Origin: Gammaproteobacteria bacterium
GTDB lineage: Bacteria > Pseudomonadota > Gammaproteobacteria > Pseudomonadales > PIVM01
Assembly (NCBI GenBank): GCA_003353945.1
Contig: PIVM01000036.1
Location: forward strand, 1 to 39,562
Length of the DNA: 39,562 nucleotides
Reading direction: 5' to 3'
Positions 25,733-33,777 of the stretch are shown in pieces. Numbering within the stretch: the stretch's first letter is position 1; each line of letters opens with the position of its first letter. Made by a program: the position numbers and the translations under genes. The notes under the pieces are model-generated. The model was not told where the DNA came from and ran no database searches. It was given only the letters and a program-made list of their open reading frames with translations.

Positions 25733-26251
25733 TTAAGAACTACCGTAAAACTGTTCTGCCAGGTCGCCGCCTACTTCTAATGCCTGAGTGACAAATGCTG
25801 GAAACTGTTCTAAATCGATAGCATCTATCAGGTTCTTCACCTGTAAACCCAAGTCTGTATCACCCTCAATCTTCAAACGACGCTGAAAAAACAAGGTATC
25901 GGCGTCCTCACGTCGACTGGCCAACAGGAGAAATTCCTTACTATTACCTCTGATTGTCACATCAGCACCTTCTCCTCCCGGGAAAAAAGCCAATTGCTGA
26001 CCGCGCTTGCACACACCCCAGTCATAATGCAGGTCATGAACCTGAATGCGCAGGAAGGGACCATCGAGAAAATCCAAATCTCCATCAACAAGTGATTCTT
26101 TTAACACATGATTAGCAGCCTTCTGTAAAGCGGCTAACTGCAAAACCTGGGGGACAGCCCTGAATGGCAATTGCCAGGGAATTGCTTTTAAAAATGATGG
26201 AATTTGCGGTAAAGGGGGTAATTTTTTTGGCAAAGGTAATACACTTTTCAT
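25733..26251 (-). CDS. ubiT: Ubiquinone anaerobic biosynthesis accessory factor UbiT (SCP2 domain)
   Basis: Lipid-binding SCP2-domain protein, the anaerobic counterpart of UbiJ, which presents isoprenoid quinone precursors to the Ubi enzymes. The sequence has the N-terminal Pro-rich FLKAIPWQLPFRAVPQVLQLAALQKAANHVLKE helix and the SCP2 core (LRIQVHDLHYDWGVC...GADVTIRGNSKEFLLLASRREDADTLFFQRRLKIEGDTDLGLQVKN). I chose the ATG at 26251 (172 aa); a TTG two codons earlier is possible. It converges on ubiV, completing the ubiUVT set, and has its own FNR-type box 60 bp upstream. Confidence 0.95.
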   Translation of the reverse strand: MKSVLPLPKKLPPLPQIPSFLKAIPWQLPFRAVPQVLQLAALQKAANHVLKESLVDGDLDFLDGPFLRIQVHDLHYDWGVCKRGQQLAFFPGGEGADVTIRGNSKEFLLLASRREDADTLFFQRRLKIEGDTDLGLQVKNLIDAIDLEQFPAFVTQALEVGGDLAEQFYGSS

Positions 26252-26310
26252 ATTCAAACACTTGAGTCTCTTAATAGTAAACCATCATGCAGTGATAAGC
26301 ACCAGGTGCT

Positions 26311-26324
26311 TTGACACCGATCAA
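26311..26324 (-). promoter_or_regulatory. FNR/ANR box upstream of ubiT
   Basis: TTGACACCGATCAA fits TTGAC/T-N4-ATCAA (9 of 10 fixed positions). A minus-strand CATGAT -10-like hexamer lies at 26289-26284, the class II spacing, and ubiT starts 60 bp away. This fits the known FNR control of ubiT in E. coli. Confidence 0.65.
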
Positions 26325-26412
26325 AACCTGCCTGAAATCCATCCAATTATCAACATGCTAGCCAAATCTTCATGACTCTGGTGTTTGATCTCCTAAATCC
26401 TTTCTATACAAG

Positions 26413-26446
26413 TTTAGGGCCCAAAAAAGGAAGAATTGTCTCAGAA
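26413..26446 (+). repeat. Dispersed intergenic repeat, decayed copy 2
   Basis: TTTAGGGCCC followed by AAGAATTGTC aligns without gaps to 30821-30854 at about 24 of 34 positions. Probably a decayed relative; alone it would be weak evidence. Confidence 0.3.
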
Positions 26447-26592
26447 TTGGAAAAAGTCCTTACTGAGGTTCCAGGTGTACGCAAAGAGAGTATAACGGAC
26501 CTATGAGACGCTTGATATAACGCGCTTTTTCCTTACCGTCTATACTTAAGATTGCAGAATTATTGACATGCATAAATTCGAGGTTACCGCTG

Positions 26593-28179
26593 GTGCCAGA
26601 ACCTTCTCCACACGGAGTGGATATTCTCATTGTCGACGATACACAGCACAATATTACGCTGTTAGAGATGATCCTAGAGGATGCCGAATACTCCACTGCC
26701 TGTGCTTATAATGGCGACGAAGCGATTGACATGGCCGAAAAATTGCGGCCTCGCGTGATTCTAATGGATGTAATGATGCCCGGTATTGATGGATTTGAAA
26801 CCTGTCGCCGATTGAAAAAAAAATCCAGCACCCACAATATCCCCGTTATATTCGTCACTGCCAAATCAGCCGAAACTGATGAAATGGAGGGTTTTGAAGC
26901 TGGCGGCGTTGATTATCTGATTAAACCTGTCAATGAAGCGATAGTATTGGCCCGCGTGAAAACTCAGCTGGAATTACGAAGCTACCGTGAATCACTGGAA
27001 ATACAAATCGAGCAACGCACTGAAGACCTAAATAATACTCTACGAGAGCTGGCCCATAGTAGCCGTATAAAGGATGAATTTCTGAGCACGATCAGTCACG
27101 AATTACGTACACCTTTAAACGGTATTCACGGCTCATTGCAGTTATTACGTGACTCTGAACTATTACCACAGCAAATGCTGCTGGTTGATACTGCCAGCCA
27201 TTCCGTTAATGACTTAACACATATCGTTGGAAATATATTACTCCTGACTGAATCCATGGCAGGAAGCTTGCGCCTATGTCATAAGGCTTTTTCTCTGCGT
27301 AACTACTTGAAAAAACTCATTAAACAAGTTGAGCCAGCCATTTTACTAAAAGGATTGATGTTTGACTGGCAAATCGCTGAAAACGTACCAGACAGTTTCA
27401 TTGGTGACCCCGCACAATTTTCCCGCGTCATCGGCCATCTGTTAGCAAACGCGACAAAATTTACACCGAAAGGAGCTATCAATCTTGATGTGTCACTCAA
27501 TTCTCAAAATACTACCGAGACACACTCAGATGTTATTGTAAAAGTATCAGATACTGGTATTGGTATCGAGCCAGACAAACAAGAGCTCATTTTCAAGTTG
27601 TTTAAGCAGGGAGATAGTTATTTCAATCGACAATTTGGTGGTTTAGGTATCGGCCTACCGATTTGTCAGATATTAGTCACTCTAATGAACGGCAGCATAG
27701 GCTTCACATCAGATCGTGATGCCGGCAGTATCTTTGAAGTAAATATTCCATTAATGATCAACGACAAACCACCACAGAAAATACAAACAGAGCAACCGTT
27801 AGATATTAGTGGAGAACAAACTGTTCTGATTGTAGAAGATAACACCATCAACTTATTAGTTGAAAAAACCATCTTGGAAAAATGTGGCTTTAGCGTCAGA
27901 ACCGCAAACAACGGTAAGGAAGCGTTAGAATTGCTAAAAGTCGAAAAAATTGATGCGATCTTAATGGACTGCCAGATGCCCATATTGGATGGATTCGAAA
28001 CCACTCGATGCATACGTAACTCAAGCTCACATATAAAGAATATTCCCATTATCGCGGTTACAGCCAACGCCTCCTCTCTGGATCGAGAACGTTGCTTTAA
28101 TGCTGGCATGAATGATTATCTCGCCAAGCCCATCAGCACAACCTCATTAAAAGCTAAGCTAGTAAAGTGGTTGATTTAG
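26593..28179 (+). CDS. Hybrid sensor histidine kinase (REC-HisKA-HATPase-REC)
   Basis: A soluble two-component kinase that starts with a receiver, so it takes its input from another phosphodonor or partner and not from a membrane sensor. Numbering from the GTG at 26593 (528 aa): REC1 with the phospho-acceptor Asp59 (LMDVMMP), coiled coil, HisKA H-box with His169 (STISHELRTP), HATPase with N box (NATKFTPKG), VSDTGIGIE and FGGLGIGL, then REC2 with Asp459 (LMDCQMP). GAGG lies 9 nt before GTG 26593. An in-frame TTG at 26563 would add ten residues; the start is therefore uncertain. No transmembrane segment is visible. Its neighbour across a short convergent gap is a PilZ-type response regulator. 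Confidence 0.9.
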   Translation: MPEPSPHGVDILIVDDTQHNITLLEMILEDAEYSTACAYNGDEAIDMAEKLRPRVILMDVMMPGIDGFETCRRLKKKSSTHNIPVIFVTAKSAETDEMEGFEAGGVDYLIKPVNEAIVLARVKTQLELRSYRESLEIQIEQRTEDLNNTLRELAHSSRIKDEFLSTISHELRTPLNGIHGSLQLLRDSELLPQQMLLVDTASHSVNDLTHIVGNILLLTESMAGSLRLCHKAFSLRNYLKKLIKQVEPAILLKGLMFDWQIAENVPDSFIGDPAQFSRVIGHLLANATKFTPKGAINLDVSLNSQNTTETHSDVIVKVSDTGIGIEPDKQELIFKLFKQGDSYFNRQFGGLGIGLPICQILVTLMNGSIGFTSDRDAGSIFEVNIPLMINDKPPQKIQTEQPLDISGEQTVLIVEDNTINLLVEKTILEKCGFSVRTANNGKEALELLKVEKIDAILMDCQMPILDGFETTRCIRNSSSHIKNIPIIAVTANASSLDRERCFNAGMNDYLAKPISTTSLKAKLVKWLI

Positions 28180-28219
28180 CCCTCACTTCTCACATTGTTG
28201 CCCCTATTTTTTAAGATCT

Positions 28220-29125
28220 TTATTTCCCATGAATGAAACGAGAAAGATGGTCTAGCTTCTCAGGATCATCGTCTACAAAACGGATGATAATTTTAATCAA
28301 TTCGCTATCGATCCGATTTTCCAATGCTGAGATATTCTGCACAAATCCATTTAGCCGAGCCACTGATTCGCCATCGTGCTGAACAATAGATACTACCACC
28401 TGATCAAAAAGCGCTGGAATGATATCACTGCGCTTTATTACCCCCTGTAAAGCCTGCAAACTGATTTCCTTGATAATACACAGAGCCTGTTGCCCTGCTG
28501 AAAAAATCAATTGCGCCTGCCCTTTTGTTTGCACTCGCGGCTTGTCATTTGCTCTCGGTTTCTGTTTTGCACCCGTCACTTGCGCTACTTCAGCTTCGCT
28601 CTGGGGTCTATTATCCGCTACAGCATTTTGTGATGGGGCAGCCGGTGTATTAACATCCTTTGCACCCAATGCATCGATAGAGCCAAACGCAACACCACGC
28701 GACTCCATCGAAGGTTTAGCTCGCGCATTGGCCTTCGGCATTTTACCCGCGCGCTTAAGCGCTTTGGTTACTTTTTGCACCAAGTCTTCAGCCGTAAAAG
28801 GCTTACCAATATAATCGCTTACTCCAGCTTGAACCGCCTGAACGACATAATCCCTTTCACCGCGACTGGACACCATAATAAACGGAATCAGTCCGTGCTC
28901 TTCGTGCTCTCGCACCCAACGCAAAAACTCCTCACCCGTCATTTCTGGCATTTCCCAATCACTGAGAATCAAATCAATTTGCTGAGTACGCAGAATTGAT
29001 TGCGCTTTCCTCACACTTGATGCATCAAAAATAGTACTCTGTGGAAAATGATTTCTCAGTGTTTTCTTTACAAGATCACGGGTAAAGGTAGCATCATCAA
29101 CAATTAAAAATTGTAGTTCACTCAT
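28220..29125 (-). CDS. Response regulator with a PilZ-like C-terminal domain
   Basis: A 301-aa protein counted from the ATG at 29125, where the receiver begins (MSELQFLIVDDATF). Receiver: acceptor Asp56 (LILSDWEMP) and the conserved Lys108 (YIGKPF). A low-complexity linker (about 120-205, Ala/Pro/Lys/Gln-rich) leads to a C-terminal domain (about 205-301) with PilZ-like beta strands (QLIFSAGQQALCIIKEISLQALQGVI). The usual c-di-GMP motifs RxxxR and D/NxSxxG are not clear, so nucleotide binding is doubtful. It converges on the hybrid kinase, which is a plausible phosphorylation partner. An upstream in-frame start at 29197 would add 24 unrelated residues. Confidence 0.85.
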   Translation of the reverse strand: MSELQFLIVDDATFTRDLVKKTLRNHFPQSTIFDASSVRKAQSILRTQQIDLILSDWEMPEMTGEEFLRWVREHEEHGLIPFIMVSSRGERDYVVQAVQAGVSDYIGKPFTAEDLVQKVTKALKRAGKMPKANARAKPSMESRGVAFGSIDALGAKDVNTPAAPSQNAVADNRPQSEAEVAQVTGAKQKPRANDKPRVQTKGQAQLIFSAGQQALCIIKEISLQALQGVIKRSDIIPALFDQVVVSIVQHDGESVARLNGFVQNISALENRIDSELIKIIIRFVDDDPEKLDHLSRFIHGK

Positions 29126-29266
29126 GTCAAATCCAAAAATAGTATTACTGTCATCAGCATAGTTCACACTTCCTATCAATTCACCTTGAACAAGCATGGG
29201 CTGTCATCGCCTGCACAAAGCGGTATAGTTATTACTATTAGATAACCGCAGCAGAGATGCAATTTT

Positions 29267-30799
29267 ATGCGATGGCCGACTATTCTCACTCTCGTCACAC
29301 TGACCTTCCTGCTGACTGCCTGTGCGGTAAATCCCGTTACCGGCAAACGGGAACTGGCTCTTAGCTCGCCCCAATGGGAGCTGCAAACAGGCGCGCAGCA
29401 ATACCAGCCTGCACTGCAGTCCCAAGGAGGCGATTACCGGCTGGATGCCAAATTAAGTGACTACATTAGCATCGTGGGACATAGACTTGCTGCAAAGAGC
29501 GATCGCCCCGATCTACCCTGGGAATTCACTGTCCTCAATAACTCTGCCCCCAATGCCTGGGCGCTGCCTGGCGGGAAGATTGCCATTAATCGCGGTCTGT
29601 TACTGGCCTTGAACAGCGAATCGGAATTGGCCGCTGTACTTGGGCACGAGGTAGTCCATGCAGCTGCACGTCATGGTGCTCAAAAAATGGATCAAGGTCT
29701 GTTAATGGGAGTGGGTATCCAACTATTGAATATCGGGCTGGGAGACCATGACCAACGTGACTTGATTGTCGGCAGCTCTGCATTGGGTATACAGCTTATT
29801 CAGAGCAAGTACGGACGCGCTCAGGAACTGGAAGCCGACAACTACGGCATGGATTATATGAGCCGGGCTGATTACGATCCCCAAGGTGCTGTGGAATTAC
29901 AGCGGACCTTTGTTAAACTCTCGCAAAGTCAGCAATCTGCCTCATTTTGGCGGCAATTATTTGCCAGCCATCCGCCTTCACAAGAGCGAGTCAGGGAAAA
30001 TCTCGCTAAGGCCAAAACATTGCCCAATGGCGATATCGGCAAAGCCTATTACCTGAAAAAGACAACTGGTTTACGCAAAAGCCGTCAGGCCTATGAGCTT
30101 CATGATAAAGGCCGTAGAGCATTTGCAAAAGACAATGCAACTGAAGCGTTAAAACTCTCTGATAAAGCCATTGCACAGCTGTCCCGAGAAAGTCTGTTCC
30201 ATGAACTCAGGGGGCTTAGCTTACAACAACTCAATAAAAACCAGCCTGCTTTAGCCGCTTTTGATCGAGCAATTGAACTGAATAATCATTACTTTGGACA
30301 TTTTCTGGCACGTGGACTATTGCGAAAGAAACTCGGGAAAACAGCACTCGCACAACAAGATCTCAATGCCAGCCAACGTTTGTTGCCCACGGCTACAGCC
30401 AACGAGGCGCTGGGCAAACTTGCACTTACTCAGGGAAATAAACGAAAGGCCTATGATTATTTTTCTGCAGCGGCACAATCTCGGGGAGCTGCCGGTCTTG
30501 CCGCTAGAAAAGCCCTACTTGGTATGGATTTGGAGCAAGCTCCACATAAGCACCTGGTTTGCAGACTCAATCTGGATGATAGGGGTCAATTGGTAGTATC
30601 AGTGAAAAATCTGGCGTCAGTCTCAGTGCATGACATTCTTGTGCTGGTAAGCAATGATCAACAACAACAGCGCTTGCACTTCACCCGCCCACTTGAACCC
30701 AATCAGCTCAGCGAGACAATCATCACCCGCTTTACACCTACTCGTCAACAACTGGGGCTTTTCCGTGCTGCCGTACTTAGTGCGAAAGTGGCAGATTAA
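29267..30799 (+). CDS. M48-family metalloprotease lipoprotein with TPR repeats
   Basis: A zinc protease (510 aa) anchored by a lipid: signal peptide with lipobox LTAC, acylated Cys19. The zinc site is HEVVH (127-131), and a third ligand Glu sits in the QELEAD segment (about 187-191). After the protease domain (about 60-260) come at least three TPR-like helix pairs (about 285-400), then a C-terminal beta-rich domain. This layout is that of BepA/YfgC-type proteins that monitor outer-membrane protein assembly. The role in outer-membrane quality control is inferred from the family. The gene is monocistronic. Confidence 0.92.
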   Translation: MRWPTILTLVTLTFLLTACAVNPVTGKRELALSSPQWELQTGAQQYQPALQSQGGDYRLDAKLSDYISIVGHRLAAKSDRPDLPWEFTVLNNSAPNAWALPGGKIAINRGLLLALNSESELAAVLGHEVVHAAARHGAQKMDQGLLMGVGIQLLNIGLGDHDQRDLIVGSSALGIQLIQSKYGRAQELEADNYGMDYMSRADYDPQGAVELQRTFVKLSQSQQSASFWRQLFASHPPSQERVRENLAKAKTLPNGDIGKAYYLKKTTGLRKSRQAYELHDKGRRAFAKDNATEALKLSDKAIAQLSRESLFHELRGLSLQQLNKNQPALAAFDRAIELNNHYFGHFLARGLLRKKLGKTALAQQDLNASQRLLPTATANEALGKLALTQGNKRKAYDYFSAAAQSRGAAGLAARKALLGMDLEQAPHKHLVCRLNLDDRGQLVVSVKNLASVSVHDILVLVSNDQQQQRLHFTRPLEPNQLSETIITRFTPTRQQLGLFRAAVLSAKVAD

Positions 30800-30819
30800 T
30801 GGCCCCCGTAGAATTTAGG

Positions 30820-30854
30820 TTTTAGGTCCACGGAAATAAAGAATTGTCCCAAGA
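30820..30854 (+). repeat. Dispersed intergenic repeat, copy 3
   Basis: TTTTAGGTCCACGG at 30820-30833 is identical to 6990-7003 and is followed by AAGAATTGTCCC. It sits between the M48 gene and the small lipoprotein gene. Confidence 0.5.
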
Positions 30855-30867
30855 TAACGCTTCTACC

Positions 30868-31095
30868 TCAACAGACAAAACGTTTAAGTTCCTTACGTCG
30901 ACGTTTACATTCGCGCTCATAATTTTCGCAGGCCATTATCATTGCAGCACCAGGTGCATTCATGTCTTGACACTCTGCCCATTTTGCTCGAAGTTCCTGA
31001 TCACTGACCTTTTCTATTTTTTTTTCACAGCCAGCGCTAACCACAAGCAACAACACCAGCAAGATGGCTTGGATAGGGTAGGATTCGCGTCGCAT
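30868..31095 (-). CDS. Small cysteine-rich lipoprotein
   Basis: A 75-aa protein beginning MRRESYPIQAILLVLLLVVS with a lipobox SAGC. The mature part (CEKKIEKVSDQELRAKWAEC...) has four more Cys (AEC, MAC, EREC and the C-terminal FVC) and a very basic end (KRRRKELKR). AGGA lies 10 nt before the chosen ATG; the frame is open further upstream (to 31218), but that part has no signal-like sequence. I do not recognise the family. It is probably outer- or inner-membrane anchored, with disulfides. It is flanked by repeat copy 3 and by a large hairpin in its own leader. Confidence 0.7.
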   Translation of the reverse strand: MRRESYPIQAILLVLLLVVSAGCEKKIEKVSDQELRAKWAECQDMNAPGAAMIMACENYERECKRRRKELKRFVC

Positions 31096-31133
31096 CGTTA
31101 ATTGTCCTGGAATTAATCGTTTCATCGAGTGCC

Positions 31134-31203
31134 CGCCCGAAAAGTCCTCTCCATCATCAAGCAGCACAGAGGTCCCGCTTGGGATTGAGGAGACTTTCGG
31201 GCG
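31134..31203. promoter_or_regulatory. Long imperfect hairpin between the small lipoprotein and TRAP genes
   Basis: CGCCCGAAAAGTCCTCTCC (31134-31152) pairs imperfectly with GGAGACTTTCGGGCG (31189-31203). It is 38 bp upstream of the lipoprotein start, so it would be in that gene's 5' leader if transcription starts beyond it, or in the promoter region of dctQ. Function is unknown. Confidence 0.5.
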
Positions 31204-31259
31204 AACACTATCTAGCATAGCCTGTCTAATTGACGCAATCTAGTCTTAACGGAATCGAC

Positions 31260-31265
31260 TATAAT
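31260..31265 (+). promoter_or_regulatory. Candidate -10 element for dctQM
   Basis: TATAAT 26 bp before the dctQ start codon. No strong -35 at 17 bp, so it is a candidate only. Confidence 0.35.
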
Positions 31266-31291
31266 GGCTTTTTCCATTTTGAGTGATCATT

Positions 31292-31798
31292 ATGCTCGGA
31301 TTTGTCAGTGCAATTGACCGCATAACCGCCACCATCGGATCTGCCATCGCTTGGTTAAGCCTTGGGATGATGTTTGCTATTTGCGCAGTGGTTGTGTTGC
31401 GCTACGGATTACACATTGGGTTTATAGCCCTACAAGAATCCATTACTTACCTTCACGGTGCGCTGTTTATGTTGGCAGCAGGATTTACGCTACAGCGTGA
31501 TGCACACGTGCGCGTCGATATTTTTTATCGCCAGTTTAACCGCCGTCAAAAAGCCTGGGTAAACAGTCTGGGTGCCCTTTTTTTCTTGTTACCCGTATGC
31601 GTTTTTACCTTGGGTATTAGCTGGGATTTCTTTTTCCAATCCTGGCAGATCAAGGAAAGTTCGGCAGAACCCGGCGGTATTCCAGCAGTATACCTGTTAA
31701 AATTATTGATCCCTTTAATGGCTACTGGCCTTATGCTACAGGGCATTGCCGAACTATTGCGTAATCTGGGCATCCTAATGCGCCTACCCCAAGCTTAA
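31292..31798 (+). CDS. dctQ: TRAP transporter small membrane subunit (DctQ)
   Basis: Four-helix small subunit of a tripartite ATP-independent periplasmic transporter. The 168-aa sequence has membrane segments at about 13-35, 47-65, 88-110 and 130-150, with the family-typical LQESITYLHGALFMLAAGFTLQRDAHVRVDIFY. I chose ATG 31292; a GTG three codons upstream (31283) overlaps the GAG of the ribosome-binding site. dctM follows 13 bp later. The substrate-binding protein lies 2 kb away on the other strand. Confidence 0.93.
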   Translation: MLGFVSAIDRITATIGSAIAWLSLGMMFAICAVVVLRYGLHIGFIALQESITYLHGALFMLAAGFTLQRDAHVRVDIFYRQFNRRQKAWVNSLGALFFLLPVCVFTLGISWDFFFQSWQIKESSAEPGGIPAVYLLKLLIPLMATGLMLQGIAELLRNLGILMRLPQA

Positions 31799-31811
31799 TA
31801 GCGAGTACAGC

Positions 31812-33179
31812 GTGATAGAATTTTTACCACTCATCATGTTTGCTGCCGTCTGCCTGCTACTCATGTTTGGGTATCCAGTGGCCCTTACACTGGCGGGTAC
31901 TGCTTTATTCTTTGCCTGTGGCGGCATCGTAAGCGGTCATTTTGACGCCAACTTCCTCAGTGCATTTCCTGACCGCTTGTTCGGCATTATCTCCAACACT
32001 ATCTTGACCGCAGTACCCCTGTTTATATTGATGGGCGTCATGCTGGAAAAATCCCAAGTGGCCGAGCAATTATTAAGCAATATGGGAAAAGTTTTCGGCC
32101 GCTTGCCCGGTGGGCTTGGCATTTCTGTTGTCATCGTAGGTATGCTGCTTGCAGCCAGTACCGGTATTGTCGGGGCAACTGTCGTCACCATGGGCCTGAT
32201 GTCACTGCCAACCATGCTAAAAAATCGTTACAGCCCAACCTTGGCAACCGGCACCATTTGTGCAACCGGTACGCTAGGGCAGATCATCCCGCCTTCAATC
32301 GCACTGGTATTACTGGGAGATATTCTCTCCAGCGCTTATCAGGAAGCCCAATTGAAAATGGGAATTTTTAATCCCAAAACCGTCTCTGTGGGGGATTTGT
32401 TTGTTGGCGCATTAATTCCCGGTTTGCTACTGGTAGCCCTGTATATCAGTTATCTGATACTTCATGCACGTATGCACCCTCAATCAGCACCGCCCATTGC
32501 CACGCAAAAGCGAATCAATTACCAGCAAATAGCAAGCAATCTATTACCACCTCTGATTTTAATTTTTCTGGTCCTAGGTTCCATTTTGGCAGGGATCGCC
32601 ACGCCTTCTGAAGCAGCTGGCGTTGGCGCCCTCGGTGCCAGTATGCTGGCCTTGAGCAAAGGCCAGTTAAATCGCAAAACACTCAAAAGTGTCGCGCAAT
32701 CGACGATGGAAGTCACTTCGATGGTGTTCTTAATTCTGATAGGCGCTGCCTTGTTTTCTCTGGTATTTCGCGGCTTTAATGGCGACGAGCTGATTCAACA
32801 GCTGTTCTTGAGCATGCCCGGCGGCGCAATGGGCGCTATGTCTGTGGTCATGATTGTTATCTTTCTATTGGGTTTTATTCTCGATTTTATTGAAATCACC
32901 TTTGTTGTTGTGCCCATTGTGGGCCCCATCCTGCTAGCAATGGGTATCGATCCACTGTGGCTGGGTATTATGATAGCGGTAAATTTACAAACCTCTTTTC
33001 TCACGCCTCCCTTTGGATTTGCACTGTTTTATCTGCGCGGCGTAGCAGCTGATACGATCGCAACCGGCGATATTTACCGTGGCGTCTTACCCTTTATCGG
33101 CATTCAGTTATTACTGCTGGTTTTGCTCGCTATTTGGCCAGGACTGGTGACCTGGCTACCTGAAATAGTCTATGGTTGA
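31812..33179 (+). CDS. dctM: TRAP transporter large membrane subunit (DctM)
   Basis: The 455-aa, many-helix subunit that moves the substrate with Na+. It starts at GTG (31812) with the typical IEFLPLIMFAAVCLLLMFGYPVALTLAG. Conserved parts are TAVPLFILMGVMLEKS, GAT-VVTMGLMSLPTML, TLGQIIPPSIALVLLGDI, LDFIEITFVVVPIVGPIL, and LQTSFLTPPFGFALFYLRGVA. It follows dctQ closely; a thioesterase gene is 97 bp downstream. Together with the TakP-like DctP (33778-34983) it likely imports an organic acid, perhaps an alpha-keto acid. Confidence 0.95.
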   Translation: MIEFLPLIMFAAVCLLLMFGYPVALTLAGTALFFACGGIVSGHFDANFLSAFPDRLFGIISNTILTAVPLFILMGVMLEKSQVAEQLLSNMGKVFGRLPGGLGISVVIVGMLLAASTGIVGATVVTMGLMSLPTMLKNRYSPTLATGTICATGTLGQIIPPSIALVLLGDILSSAYQEAQLKMGIFNPKTVSVGDLFVGALIPGLLLVALYISYLILHARMHPQSAPPIATQKRINYQQIASNLLPPLILIFLVLGSILAGIATPSEAAGVGALGASMLALSKGQLNRKTLKSVAQSTMEVTSMVFLILIGAALFSLVFRGFNGDELIQQLFLSMPGGAMGAMSVVMIVIFLLGFILDFIEITFVVVPIVGPILLAMGIDPLWLGIMIAVNLQTSFLTPPFGFALFYLRGVAADTIATGDIYRGVLPFIGIQLLLLVLLAIWPGLVTWLPEIVYG

Positions 33180-33276
33180 TTTATGCCAGATAAATAAATG
33201 CCTTTTAGAGTGCGCATTCTATTTGCCTTCTGCTACGCTAACTGACAGATAAGAACCTGTATCAGGAACGCCCCCT

Positions 33277-33672
33277 ATGATCACTGAAATTGACGAAGCC
33301 CCCCTGCCTCAAGGGCAACTGACACTGCAAACCGTCACTATGCCAAAGGATACCAACTCATCCGGTGATATTTTTGGTGGCTGGCTGATTTCTCAAATGG
33401 ACATGGCTGGTGCAACGGCGGCATCTCGCATTGCTCGCGGTCGGGTTGCCACCGTTTCAATAGATAAAATGAGCTTTATGGTGCCAGTCAAAGTCGGCAA
33501 TGTGGTGAGCACCTACACTGAAATCGAATCTATCGGGCGCAGTTCAATCCAAATATTGGTCGAGGTTTGGATGACCAATCCCTGGGAAGAGACACTAGTA
33601 AAAGTTACCGAAGGTACTTTTGTTTTTGTTGCTATTGACGGGAGCGGTAACACCCGCGCAATCGTGAGATAA
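33277..33672 (+). CDS. yciA: Acyl-CoA thioesterase YciA
   Basis: Hot-dog-fold thioesterase that hydrolyses acyl-CoAs in the cytoplasm. The 131-aa sequence matches YciA: LQTVTMPKDTNSSGDIFGGWLISQMDMAGATAA with the catalytic Asp31, RVATVSIDKMSFMVPVKVGNVVSTY and the C-terminal TEGTFVFVAIDGSGNTRAI. It is in line with dctQM but 97 bp away, so co-transcription is possible, not shown. A functional link with TRAP uptake is speculation. Confidence 0.95.
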   Translation: MITEIDEAPLPQGQLTLQTVTMPKDTNSSGDIFGGWLISQMDMAGATAASRIARGRVATVSIDKMSFMVPVKVGNVVSTYTEIESIGRSSIQILVEVWMTNPWEETLVKVTEGTFVFVAIDGSGNTRAIVR

Positions 33673-33777
33673 TTCAAGAAAATCTGCTCTCACTGTTGAG
33701 CGCTTAGAGCCTTGGAAATAAAAGTTGCTGAATATCAAACGACACTTCCAACGCAAAATCTTTGTGAGAAATTGAGG

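Larger units (their letters stand above)
26252..26592. other. 341-bp ubiT/hybrid-kinase divergent region
   Basis: Holds the ubiT FNR-type box, a decayed repeat copy (26413-26446) and probably the kinase promoter. The 26520-26592 segment is a plausible leader for the kinase gene. No ORF or structured RNA was identified. Confidence 0.45.
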
